NCBI RefSeq assembly: GCF_963675165.1 | Contig: NC_087388.1 | Location: forward strand, 1,590,800-1,654,799 | Reading direction: 5' to 3' | Length of the DNA stretch: 64,000 nucleotides | From: Halichondria panicea | Taxonomy: Eukaryota; Porifera; Demospongiae; Suberitida; Halichondriidae | In this document: piece by piece, positions 12,022-22,700 of the stretch | Layout of the letters: every line of letters begins with the position of its first letter | Numbering within the stretch: position 1 is the stretch's first letter | Program-made: the position numbers and the translations under genes | Notes under the pieces: model-generated | What the model was told of the DNA's origin: nothing | What the model saw: the letters and a program-made list of their open reading frames with translations, nothing else | Database searches by the model: none

Positions 12022-12262
12022 TACCGTAGCGCGAAATTTTTGAGGCACTTATATTTCGTGGAATGGCCTCTAAAAGCATTTCGTTGCACAATGTTTGTGG
12101 AATGACTGTTTACCTGGAAGCCACGCTTTAATCTTTGCACGTTATAGCAGATAATTCTAATTAAAAACTGAACTGATTTCGTGGACTTAATTTTTGTGTA
12201 GGATTGCTAACCCACGAAATCAGCGAAAATTAAGCCTCTTGAAAATTTCGCGCTATACGGTA
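12022..12262. mobile_element. TA-flanked MITE with GCGCGAAATTTT termini
   Basis: Left TACCGTAGCGCGAAATTTTTGAG, right AAAATTTCGCGCTATACGGTA, inverted and bounded by TA. The interior has paired CACGAAAT/ATTTCGTG motifs. A degenerate relative is at 24838-25035 (shared GGAAGCCACGC, TTAATCTTTGCAC and GTGTAGGATTGCTAAC). Confidence 0.75.
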
Positions 12263-12655
12263 ATTAAACCCGGTCGTGTTTTTCAAGTAGAATATCATTC
12301 ATGTCTGACGTGAGTACTTACACAACAAGAGTATTCACCCTGTGCATTGAGCTTCATCACACAGCAGCAAAACGAATACGATAACTTGTTACTCTAATGA
12401 TCTTAACATTATATGGATGATCGTGAATCTACTGTATATTTGATCAGAGGCCGCTCTTGTCAGGGGCGTAGCCAGGGGGGGTGCTAGTGGTGCTCGAGCA
12501 CCCCCAACCAGCCTGAGTCAAGTATACAAATCACAGAGAAATGTATCTGATTATCCAGCTGAGCATCCCTTCTCTTCCAGATCTTGCAGTTAGGCTGTTA
12601 GCTAGCTAGTATAGCAAGGAAATGATTCAGTCCCTAAACTGTGAGCTATTCTGGC

Positions 12656-13273
12656 TTAAGGTTGCGGTAAACAGTTTGCTCATGAATATTCATAATTTTC
12701 TTATAATGATTTTTGTGAAACTATAAATGCCATGATAAAAATTTGAAGCACACACATGATAAACATATTGGTGTATCATCCTGTATGACAAGTATCAGTC
12801 TTCAAAACATTTTCCAGTGGAAGCTCTGAGCAATCATCAAGTTACTAGAAACAACACAAAACTAGTAGTCATTTTAAACTTCCAAAAACACTTCTAGCTC
12901 TGTGTTCTTGCTCTTATATGATGCTTCTTACCATTCTGGAGGGCGGGTCGAAGCGTTTTTTTCTTTCCAGGCCAACAAACTCTCACAAAATAATAATAAT
13001 TATGTAGACAAACTCCACTTAAAATGGCGGCCAGAGCCAAGGAAAACAGCCTCTTGTGAGCTTTCAGTAGCCTTTTTCGAAATATCTCTTCGACCCGCCC
13101 TGCATATAGTGAAGCTACAGTAGACTGTACATAAGCTTTACATTAAAAAAGTCTATTCGAGCCATGAAATAACTACTGCGTTTCAGCTGGACTTCCAGCT
13201 CATTCTAGCTGGAAAAGATCACTAGATCTAGCTCATAAATAATTAATGAGCAAACGGTTGACCATAACCTTAA
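12656..13273. mobile_element. TTAA-flanked non-autonomous element
   Basis: TTAA then GGTTGCGGTAAACAGTTTGC at the left; GCAAACGGTTGACCATAACC then TTAA at the right. The TTAA duplication fits piggyBac- or Kolobok-type insertion. It is related to 15909-16501 and nested in 12461-13450. Confidence 0.65.
12941..13100. mobile_element. Short inverted-repeat element nested in the TTAA element
   Basis: GGGCGGGTCGAAG at the left and CTTCGACCCGCCC at the right, 160 bp, inside 12656-13273. No target duplication is evident. Confidence 0.45.
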
Positions 13274-13458
13274 ATCTATATATCTTTTGTAATCGCGGCC
13301 AGCTTCTCTAAAGGCTCAGCCACGCCCAACTTGGCAGATAAGTTAATTATGACGTCATTAATAAGGGCTGTGGCTTCCGGTCAATCAAATTTCAGCGCTT
13401 TGCACCCTCTTTCATCTATGATAGCACCCCTATCTGGCTCTACGCCCCTGAAGTGTGT

Positions 13459-14449
13459 CAGAGGAGGTTGGACAGTATCACGTGCACCTTATAAGCAATG
13501 TATTGTTGGAATGCAATTGAACTTTGACCTCAACTAAGCGCACTGCATTGATGCATGGATACTAGCCTCGATCCAAGGCTGATTAACATTTTTAATGCGG
13601 CTTGGAATTGAGGCTACATGGATACAAGAGAGATGGCCATATCTGCATGTGGCTGTTTCTTGTAGATCTTTCCATCATTCTTAGTTATAGAGTGAGCAGA
13701 TAATCAGATAATAATTATTGAGTACACCATGCATGTGAGTTAACATTATGAGAGTTCGTGAAGGTCTAGCAGGAGGAGGTGGTAGCTCCACAGTCACAGG
13801 GTGTTTGTAAAACTGCTTGTTTAAGTGTTATCTTGCTTCGGGGGACGGCTACATTGGTCTCTTTTGCAGCAATGCTGAAATCCGTAAGATCACCTTCAAT
13901 CAATCAACCTCTTTGTCGATGCACAATTATACAGCAATAAATAGGCCCGTGTCCAAGACATGACGGTCACTTTTCGCCATCCATAAATGCCTACAAAAGA
14001 GTGCATGTATCACAACCAGATTCATACATGTTCATAGGCATATTTACCTCCTTTAACGTCAGTATAAAGGAACATCCATCGCGTCCTCGGGAGTACCCTC
14101 TGCCTTTGTCAGCTCTTCCATACTAGGCTGAACCTAAAGAGTAGCATAGACACTTTCTATTTACAATGTTCTTTTATTAATGTTCTACACCCTGAAATAC
14201 AGTCACACTGTGGCTAGTACAGACATGCAGTTTAGCTTCAACGCAGTTTCCTGGCTTCGTTAATATGGGGTTGAATGGGGTTGGCGATGGATATCAGTGT
14301 AGTTTGACCTCCTCTCTTTGACCAATAGCTAAAAACAGCTACAAACTACACAGTTTCTTAGCTATGAAATGTACCATCAAAACAAGGTAAAAGTAAGAGG
14401 TCATACGACAATCTAGATTGTTGCACGTGATACTGTCCAACCTCCTCTG
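13459..14449. mobile_element. About 1 kb element with CAGAGGAGGT inverted ends
   Basis: 28 bp perfect terminal inverted repeats: CAGAGGAGGTTGGACAGTAT (and TCACGTGCA) at 13459, its reverse complement ending CCTCCTCTG at 14449. The outer 10 bp match the foldback element at 26566-26710. Flanking 9-mers agree only partly (6 of 9). No ORF of note. Confidence 0.65.
13563..13616. mobile_element. TAGCCTCG hairpin MITE, 9 bp target duplication
   Basis: TAGCCTCGATCCAAGGCTGA ... CTTGGAATTGAGGCTA, with perfect 9 bp duplications CATGGATAC at 13554-13562 and 13617-13625. It sits inside the 13459-14449 element. Confidence 0.85.
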
Positions 14450-15788
14450 CACTTGTGTATAAAGGCGGCACTCAAATAGTAGCCTCCCTACATGCAGCAG
14501 TGCAATAGAAGCCGGTCTCAAATAGTAGCCTCAGTGAATTTTAAGGCTATGTCTCTGCACGTGGCAGGCATATAGGCATATTGATACTGGTATCTACGGT
14601 TAGCAGGTAGCAGCTTAATGTTAGTGCTTTGACTCATGGCAGAGTTTGAATTTGTAGGTAAAACGAACTTTTGATGGCAAACTTGAATTAGCTCAGGCTA
14701 ATAAATGCTTTTTTTAAACAATGGCCTCTCTCAGATTGTAGCCTCCTCTGCCAACAAAATAAAACATTCAGTATAGCCGGGGCCTCTGCATATAGTAATA
14801 CAGTATATATATAAAGCAAAAAAGATTGATTTTTCTGTCACCTTCAAATTAACATTGCCTACAAGTTTCAACCAGTAGCCTATTATTTTTCAACCAGTCT
14901 TACTAGCATTTAAAGCAGTTCATGAAAGTGTCTAGCTCATTTTGTGTCCACACACACACATGCACACACCAATCACTCTACCCTGCGCACACACACGGTG
15001 TATAACAAGCTATTAAACCACAAATGTGTGACAGGCACTGACAACTACCACCTATAGATCTAGACTCAGCTGTGTGGTTTAGTGGTGTGAGTCGTGAGTA
15101 TACTTAATGTTGATTGTGATATCAACCTAGCACTGGTGGCATGTGCACGATCGGTATTCATTTCAATGAGAAATTCGTTGGATTGCAGTCCATAGAAAGT
15201 GAATATAATACGAACAAATTGACACTAACAATACTGCAATTTGGATGAGCCTGGCTCTATAGATTTATATTCAAACATTCAGGCAAAATGTAATTGGTGT
15301 GTGCATCCAATGAAATGACAGTTGATTTCTGATAATAGATTAGCCTCGAATCCAGGCCGATTAAAACACGGCCTGGTATCTATTACATGTGTAATCGCAT
15401 GTTGTCCTATTATTCACTGGAATTCGTACAGTGATTAATCGCGATCAGTAATTGCACGTCGTTAATGACGACGTGCAATTACTGCCTTGACGACCGCGCG
15501 TTCGAATAACGGCCGCGGCTAATTTTTACTGAAACTGCAGCTAAAAATGTCCTTGAAACTGCATCACAAGCGATTAACAATCAATAGTATGGCTACTCGT
15601 GCAATAAGGGATTAATAGCACTCATAACAAGCACTGGCAAGGTTAATAGCACTCGGCTACGCCTCGTGCAATTAGTATCCTTGCCCTTGCTTGTTACTTG
15701 TGCTATATTGCACTCTTAGCCATACTATAATTATCATAGGTGTGGTCCATGCACGCCCACGTACTATCTACTACATCTACTACTGTAT
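14450..15788. other. Intergenic, MITE fragments, no gene
   Basis: No convincing ORF. A degenerate TAGCCTCG element starts at 15341 (right end lost). A perfect palindrome lies at 15446-15484 (separate entry). Confidence 0.45.
15446..15484. repeat. 39 bp palindrome
   Basis: CAGTAATTGCACGTCGT, a 5 nt spacer TAATG, then the exact reverse complement. 17 bp perfect arms; role unknown. Confidence 0.8.
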
Positions 15789-15893
15789 TAGCCTCGGTCC
15801 CAGGCCGATTTTTTTTTAATAGAACGAAGTTGAAAAATACTAGTAGGCGACCTAGCGTTCAATTGGAGACGGATCGGCCTGGGGTCGAGGCTA
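15789..15893. mobile_element. TAGCCTCG MITE, 9 bp target duplication
   Basis: TAGCCTCGGTCCCAGGCCGA ... TCGGCCTGGGGTCGAGGCTA, flanked by CTACTGTAT at 15780-15788 and 15894-15902 (perfect). Confidence 0.9.
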
Positions 15894-15908
15894 CTACTGT
15901 ATGTGCTT

Positions 15909-16501
15909 TTAAGGTTACGATGCAGTGTTTGCTCATGAATTATTCATGAGTTTTTATTTTTTATTTTTGTGAGAAAGAAAGACACTGTTTCTATTATTTT
16001 ATGTGTCTATACTGTTGCACTGCTCATAAGTAACTATTACAGCGCTTGCTAGCTATCAGTACGCTAACTAGACGGCACAACTTTACCGCAAAGATCTTGT
16101 GGTCATAGCAGATTTTAGTCGTCAAATATTAGAGAAAGAAAGGCTCTAACAAGAAGTAAACAGTGACCTACCAGCAGTTTATGATATTCCTGAGGGCGAC
16201 TTGAAGAGTTCTTGCTCCTATCTATCTACAAACTGAATAAAAATACCATAGTTTACTAGCTAGTTGACTATTTTTCACTAACTTTCTACTTCTACACGAG
16301 CTAACTCGATGACTGTTTATTGTTTTCAAGAAATTGTTTCAAGCCGCCCTACCCCTTTCCTTGTTTAAATAGATAATTGCCTTACTGGCAAAAGAGCATG
16401 CAATATCTAGCATATAAAATGACGACTAGTGTACACAGTCAAAACAGCTTGATTTACTACTGATAATCACTGCGTGGGCGAACACTGCATCGTAACCTTA
16501 A
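15909..16501. mobile_element. TTAA-flanked element, about 590 bp
   Basis: TTAA + GGTTACGATGCAGTGTTTGC at the left; GCGAACACTGCATCGTAACC + TTAA at the right. Same family as 12656-13273. Confidence 0.75.
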
Positions 16502-16528
16502 TTAAGTTTATAGCCTAGCTAACTAGCT

Positions 16529-16713
16529 GTGGCACTCTATGGTGTTGTTGAGAAGGCTTGCACACTAGTCTGAAACCAGAAGAGGCTCTCATCTACCTCT
16601 ATGATGGTTGTTGGATGATCGTGATGTTTTGAACTTGGTTTCTGTACAAATGAGAGCTTCTTCTGGCTTCAGACTAGTGTGCAAGCCTTCTCGACAACAC
16701 CATAGAGGGCCAC
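16529..16713. repeat. Long hairpin, 64 bp arms
   Basis: Arms 16529-16592 and 16650-16713 are reverse complements with about four mismatches (TTGAGAAGGCTTGCACACTA core). A single arm recurs at 28000-28055. Probably a foldback transposon remnant. Confidence 0.75.
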
Positions 16714-19046
16714 AGCTAGCCAGCAAGTCTTCTCGACAACGCAATAGAGAGCATAAGCCACAGCTTCACAGGAGACAAGTATTAATATGGAAAGAAACTA
16801 GTAAACAAACTAGTTTACGGTATAATTTACAAAGGTTTACTAAAGTGTAACGAGTTACCCAGGTTCTGGGTAACTCAGTTCGCGCATGTGCACTATCACC
16901 CATGCAATAGAGACCAGGCCATATTTTAATCGGCCTGGTCTCGAGGCTAATAATAGATTGACAGTTGAATCGATTGCACGTGGGCGATGATGCAATAGTT
17001 TTCAGATAATCGCTCTTATTGGACCAGCTTTGATGCGAAGTGGATGGTTAGCTAGCTATATCTCACATAATAGGTTGATTAGGACTATAATTTATTTTAT
17101 ATGGAGAAGGGGATATGAAACTGGATCGCTTGACGCTTCTTGAGATGGTCCTTGATTCCCAATATTTAGAACCAGAGATAAAATGAAAGCCATGTCTTTG
17201 CCCTGTATAATTGATGGTCTCCTAATTGGTATTAGAAAGGAAGGCAATGATCACGTTGGAACTTTTCAGTTTGTAGTTCATTCGTGAACCCATTTCTTTA
17301 TTGTACACTTTCTCAGCACTGTTTATTGGATGCTCTCGTGCTCTTGAGAGAGAGCCTTGATCGAGTGCGTCGGTGATTCTAGATAACGTATATTACTAGA
17401 ATATTTTGCTTGTGAAAAACCTTTGCAAACGAGCCACATCAGCATGCAAGTATCGCAGGTGCTGAGTAAGTATATATACCTCGTAAAGTAAAGTACAAGT
17501 GAATATTTATTGAATATTTGCATGCATGTTATGCATGCAAATAAATCTTGCAGCTACTAAATTATAAATAGCTAGTGTCAATGTTCTAGTGGTGTAGAGC
17601 ATCAGCTACTAAATAGAATTGCAAAAAAATATTGCTAGGCAAGAGTCTGAAGAGACTTGCAATGGCCTTCAAGCAATAGCCATAACTCGAGATTGCCTGC
17701 CTCAAATTTTTCTTTTATAATATAACCAACTGTATCACCCACTCACTTACACATAACAAGATGGTATCGCATGATTCTCTGTACTGGCTTGATGAGGTCA
17801 GTGGCAGTGGATGCCCGAGCTTCTTCTGACATGAGAGGAGAATCTCAGAGGGACACTTTATTTTGCAAATCCATATAAGAAAATGTTACTATAGAAGTTT
17901 TTACTTGCACTTCATTGATTAGTGCATGAGCAGCGGTAACAGTCTACACAGACAGACACACGCACACATACAACTGTACAACTCGCTTGCGTATGCACAC
18001 TGACACCGAGGCATAATAGTGGCTTCAACGCATTCAAGAGAACATGGTACAATGATATTTTGGATCCTTATACCAAAAGCAGAAATATATCAGTGAAACC
18101 ATTATAGAATCAATTCACCTGATAATAATTATGTGCCAGTGATCCTGAGTCCTGAGTCGGATGAAGCTTCTCACAGACCTGCTTTGGTTATCCCAAACGT
18201 CTCTGGTTTATATCCATGCATCCAATCATCCCATGAATCACTTCATGCAATTTTCCTCCATCTTGATTGATATAGATTGCACTAATCTCACGTGATCTAG
18301 TTTTAGAGGGATAGTTATCGATTATCTTATTCAAGAAAATTGATTGTCAAAGATTGCTCACGCATAATCAACAATCATCAGAATCGATTATAATTTCATA
18401 TTGCCAGTTACATTCTGCCAGAAGTTTGTCGCGAACGGCGTTCCATAATTATATGCAAGCACGTTGCAACTCCACATTTGGAGTTTCCTCATACAGTGCA
18501 TCCACGCAGTCTAGACTCTAGAGAGTATAGAATACCATAAATGTGTGATTAAATGTAAATACCTTATGATTGGAACATTTCTATGAAATCTGCTCATACC
18601 ATTGTGTAGGTGATTATATAAGCTACAAAATATCCAAAAACATTTCCATGACAACTAGGTGATGTGTTTGTGGTGATTAATAAAACAGTAAACAATTGTT
18701 ACAGGGTAATCGGAGGGAGAGAAAAGGCCAATGGTTTCTGGCTAAGGTTGTCACAACATTATATAGTTTGGCTATATTTTATGAGGTTTGATGTTGTTTA
18801 AATATCTACACATCCTCATCATTTCGTACCGTTTCGGTTAGGGAGGATCTTATGGTTGAGGTCCAAAAATTACACAGAGTAAACCAACTTTGATATTTGT
18901 TCTGGAGATAATTAATGTTACACACATTTTTTTTACGATCACCCCCGTTTTAGAAATAATGTTGTAGCTTAATTTCATTCACCATACATGTACAATGGTA
19001 TCAGCACAATTTCTTAGAAATGTTCAATCTTGAGATACATTTAAGT
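16714..19046. other. Intergenic, repeat fragments, no gene
   Basis: 16905-16953 holds a TAGCCTCG MITE with an eroded left end; 17600-18018 is a diverged R1 copy (TAACTCGAGA, CA-rich run, ACCGAGGCATAAT end). 18019-19046 has no feature I can support. Confidence 0.45.
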
Positions 19047-19710
19047 ACAACTATTCACGTATTGTGGTATTATACTAGACTGGATGCACTGTACTAAATC
19101 CTCCTCAGGAGAACCGGTAAGCTGTTAATGATTGATTTTGTTGTTCGATCTTGCGTAATATCAGACAGCCATTTTTAGCTCCTGATATTTAGTAGTTGTT
19201 ATCACTTATTTTTTTGCATACATATAGACTTATTTACATACCTTAATATCGTATAGCGGGTAATTTTCGGGGGACAAAATATTCGTGGTTCAGCAAAATT
19301 GATACATTTCGTGGGTAATATTTTCATGGTTGGAGCTTGCACTGTAGGTAAAGGTAAGCAAGGTAGCTTCATTCGTGGGTAAAATATTCGTGGTCAGACC
19401 TCCAACCACGAAAACCACGAATATTTTGCTCCACGAAAATTACACGCTATACGGTAGGATGGTGCAAAACACTGCTTGTTTTTTTAAAATCAGAGTAGTG
19501 TCTGAACATCCATTGTGTCTGATTATTGATGCCTTATATACTCATTTTTAATGTCATGCATGCAATTTAGCTGGCAAATGTTAATGCCTGATTGTAGTTC
19601 GGCCATATGAAATCAGTATCTCATAACAATCATAATTAAAACATACAATTTTGTAGAATAACAATTTTCAATCCTGTAAATTAATTTTCATCAATGCCGT
19701 AGTCGCGGAA
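19047..19710 (+). promoter_or_regulatory. Upstream region shared with the 36186 paralogue
   Basis: GTACAACTATTCAC to the ATG is nearly collinear with 35713-36185, apart from a MITE at 19249-19454. It probably holds promoter and 5' UTR. The start-codon context CGCGGAAATGGC is the same in both. No clear TATA box. Confidence 0.6.
19249..19454. mobile_element. TA-flanked MITE in the promoter region, empty site known
   Basis: TCGTATAGCGGGTAATTTTC ... GAAAATTACACGCTATACGG, bounded by TA (19247-19248, 19455-19456). The paralogous region reads CTTAATAGGATGG without the element (near 35915). Confidence 0.85.
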
Positions 19711-22700
19711 ATGGCTGATGACAGCCAGTCATGTGATACTCCCCTACACACTGCTGCAAGATGTGGGGATGTAGATGAGGTTAGAGAGCTGTTGAAAACA
19801 AAGCAATATGAAGTGGACGCCAGAAACTCACACAACCAAACATCTCTTCATCTTGCATGTGCTAATGGTCATCTCGATACGGTTTGGACACTAGCCAATG
19901 ACTTTGGTGCTGACATAGGAGCTATTGATAATAGTGGTAACACACCATTGCTCTTTGCTGCTAAGAACAAACATGTACAAATAATTATCATGTTGCTTCT
20001 ATTATCAATGTGTGGTAGACGCCTCTACAACGGAATGAAACAGTTATGTTCCTTTAGCTGTAGTCAGATTGATTCACATCATGTTAAAATCTTTGAGGAT
20101 GTCCTCTTTGAGTATTATAATAATTCTGAAGCAGTGGAGAAAACTATGCAACTAATATCCAAATTCTTTGTCGATTATGTTGAATTCAACGATTATAAAG
20201 ATGATGGCTTTATAACATTGTTTGTAGCAGCATCACTTGGTCTTAAAGACTTGATCGATCGGTTAATTACAGAAAAGACAGCAGATCTAAATATTAAGGG
20301 CTTCCGTGGCTTGTCTGTTCTCCACTGTGCCTGTTTTGGAGGACATGTACTGCTCGTGGAGAGTCTTATTTCAGAATATAGTATGGACCCTTCTGTGAAA
20401 GATAAATTTGGGTGCTCAATTTTACATTATGCAACAGTGGGACCTCCCCGTAGTGGCCACATAGAACTAATAGACAAATTAGTGATGAAATATGGTCTCA
20501 ATCCCACAGATAAAACTAACAAAGGAAACACACCTCTACATATTGCAATCATGTTCAGAAATGTTGAAACAGTGAGACACCTGATAAGTAAGCACAGTGC
20601 TGATATCGATTGCACTAATAATCAGAATAATACACCATTGATGCTAGCTGTGGTAAATGGTCATGTCAATGTTTCCGATGCGTTAGTCAAAGAATTTAAG
20701 AACAGTTGTCATGTCCGAGGTTACAAAAGTCGAAATCTAGTTCACTTTGCATGCGAAGGTGGCCAAGTAGAACTGATAGACAAGCTGGTAATGGAATATG
20801 ACCTCAAACCTACAGTTAGAGATGATGATGGAAACACACCTCTACATATTGCAGCCGCCGGAGGACATATTGAAGCAGTGAGACACCTGATCAGTAAGCA
20901 CAGTGCTGATATTGATTGCACTAATAATCAGAACAATACACCATTGATGCTAGCTGTGGGAAATCGTCATGTCAACGTTTTCGATGCGTTAGTCAAAGAA
21001 TTTAAGAACAGTTGTCATGTCCGAGGTTACAAAAGTCGAAATCTAGTTCACTATGCATGCGATGGTGGCCAAGTAGAACTGATGGACAAGCTGGTAATGG
21101 AATATGGCCTCGAACCCACAGTTAGTGATGATGATGGAAACACACCTCTACATATTGCAGCTTTGAAAGGACATGTTGAAACAGTGAGACACCTGATCAG
21201 TAAGCACAGTGCTGATATTGATTGCACTAATAATCAGAACAATACACCATTGATGCTAGCTGTGGGAAATCGTCATGTCAACGTTTTCGATGCGTTAGTC
21301 AAAGAATTTAAGAACAATTGTCATGTCCGAGGTTACAAAAGTCGAAATCTAATTCACTATGCATGCGAAGGTGGCCAAGTAGAACTGATGGACAAGCTGG
21401 TGATGGAATATGGCCTCGAACCCACAGTTAGTGATGACGATGGAAACACACCTCTACATATTGCAGCTTCGAAAGGACATGTTGAAACAGTGAGACACCT
21501 GATCAGCAAGCACAGTGCTGATATCGATTGCACTAATAATCAGAACAGTACTTCATTGATGTTAGCTGTGGGAAATCGTCATGTCAACGTTTTCGATGCG
21601 TTAGTCAAAGAATTTAAGAACAATTGTCATGTCCGAGGTTACAAAAGTCAAAATCTAGTTCACTATGCATGCATAGGTGGCCAAGTAGAACTGATAGACA
21701 AGCTGGTGATGGAACATGGCCTCGAACCCACAGTTAGTGATGATGATGGAAACACACCTCTACATATTGCAGCTTCGAAAGGACATGTTGAAACAGTGAG
21801 ACACCTGATCTGCAAGCACAGTGCTGATATCGATTGCACTAATAATCAGAACAGTATTCCATTGATGTTAGCTGTGGGAAATCGTCATGTCAACGTTTTC
21901 GATGCGTTAGTCAAAGAATTTAAGAACAATTGTCATGTCCGAGGTTACAAAAGTCAAAATCTAGTTCACTATGCATGCATAGGTGGCCAAGTAGAACTGA
22001 TAGACAAGCTGGTGATGGAACATGGCCTCGAACCCACAGTTAGTGATGATGATGGAAACACACCTCTACATATTGCAGCTTCGAAAGGACATGTTGAAAC
22101 AGTGAGATACCTGATAAGCAAGCACAGTGCTGATATCAATTGCACTAATAATAAGAACAGCACATCATTGATGCTAGCTGTGGCAAATGGCCATGTTAAT
22201 GTTTTCGATGCGTTGGTCAAAGAATTTAAGAACAATTGTCATGTCCGAGGTTACAACAGTCGAAATCTAGTTCACTATGCATGCGAAGGTGGCCAAGTAG
22301 AACTGATAGACAAGCTGGTGATGGAATACGGCCTTGAACCCACAGTTAGTGATGATAATGGAAACACACCTCTACATATTGTAGCTATGTTTGGACATGT
22401 TGAAACAGTGAGACACCTGATCAGCAAACACAGTGCTGATATCGATTGCACTAATAATCAGAACAGTACTCCATTGTGTTTAGCTGCGGCATATGGTCAT
22501 GAGATTGTGATACATGCTCTGATAGAGTTTAATTGCAGTCCATACATCAGAGGCTACAATGGTCAAACTCTGCTTCATTATGCTTGCCAAAATGGTCATA
22601 TAAAACTATTAAATAAACTGGTAACTGAACATAAGGTGGATCCATCAATTAGAGACAACGATGGGAACACACCTCTGCATCTTTTGTGTCGTACCTTGCA

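Larger units (their letters stand above)
12461..13450. mobile_element. hAT-like non-autonomous element (CAGGGGCGTAGCC ends)
   Basis: Left end CAGGGGCGTAGCCAGGGGGG, right end CTGGCTCTACGCCCCTG. No coding capacity. It contains two nested elements (12656-13273 and 12941-13100). A clean target duplication was not found. Interior sequence near 13318-13420 recurs at 27640-27770. Confidence 0.65.

Noticed and set aside
12461-12480. 8 bp hAT target duplication at the CAGGGGCGTAGCC element
   Set aside because: Flanks GCTCTTGT and AAGTGTGT do not match; only the inverted ends support the element.
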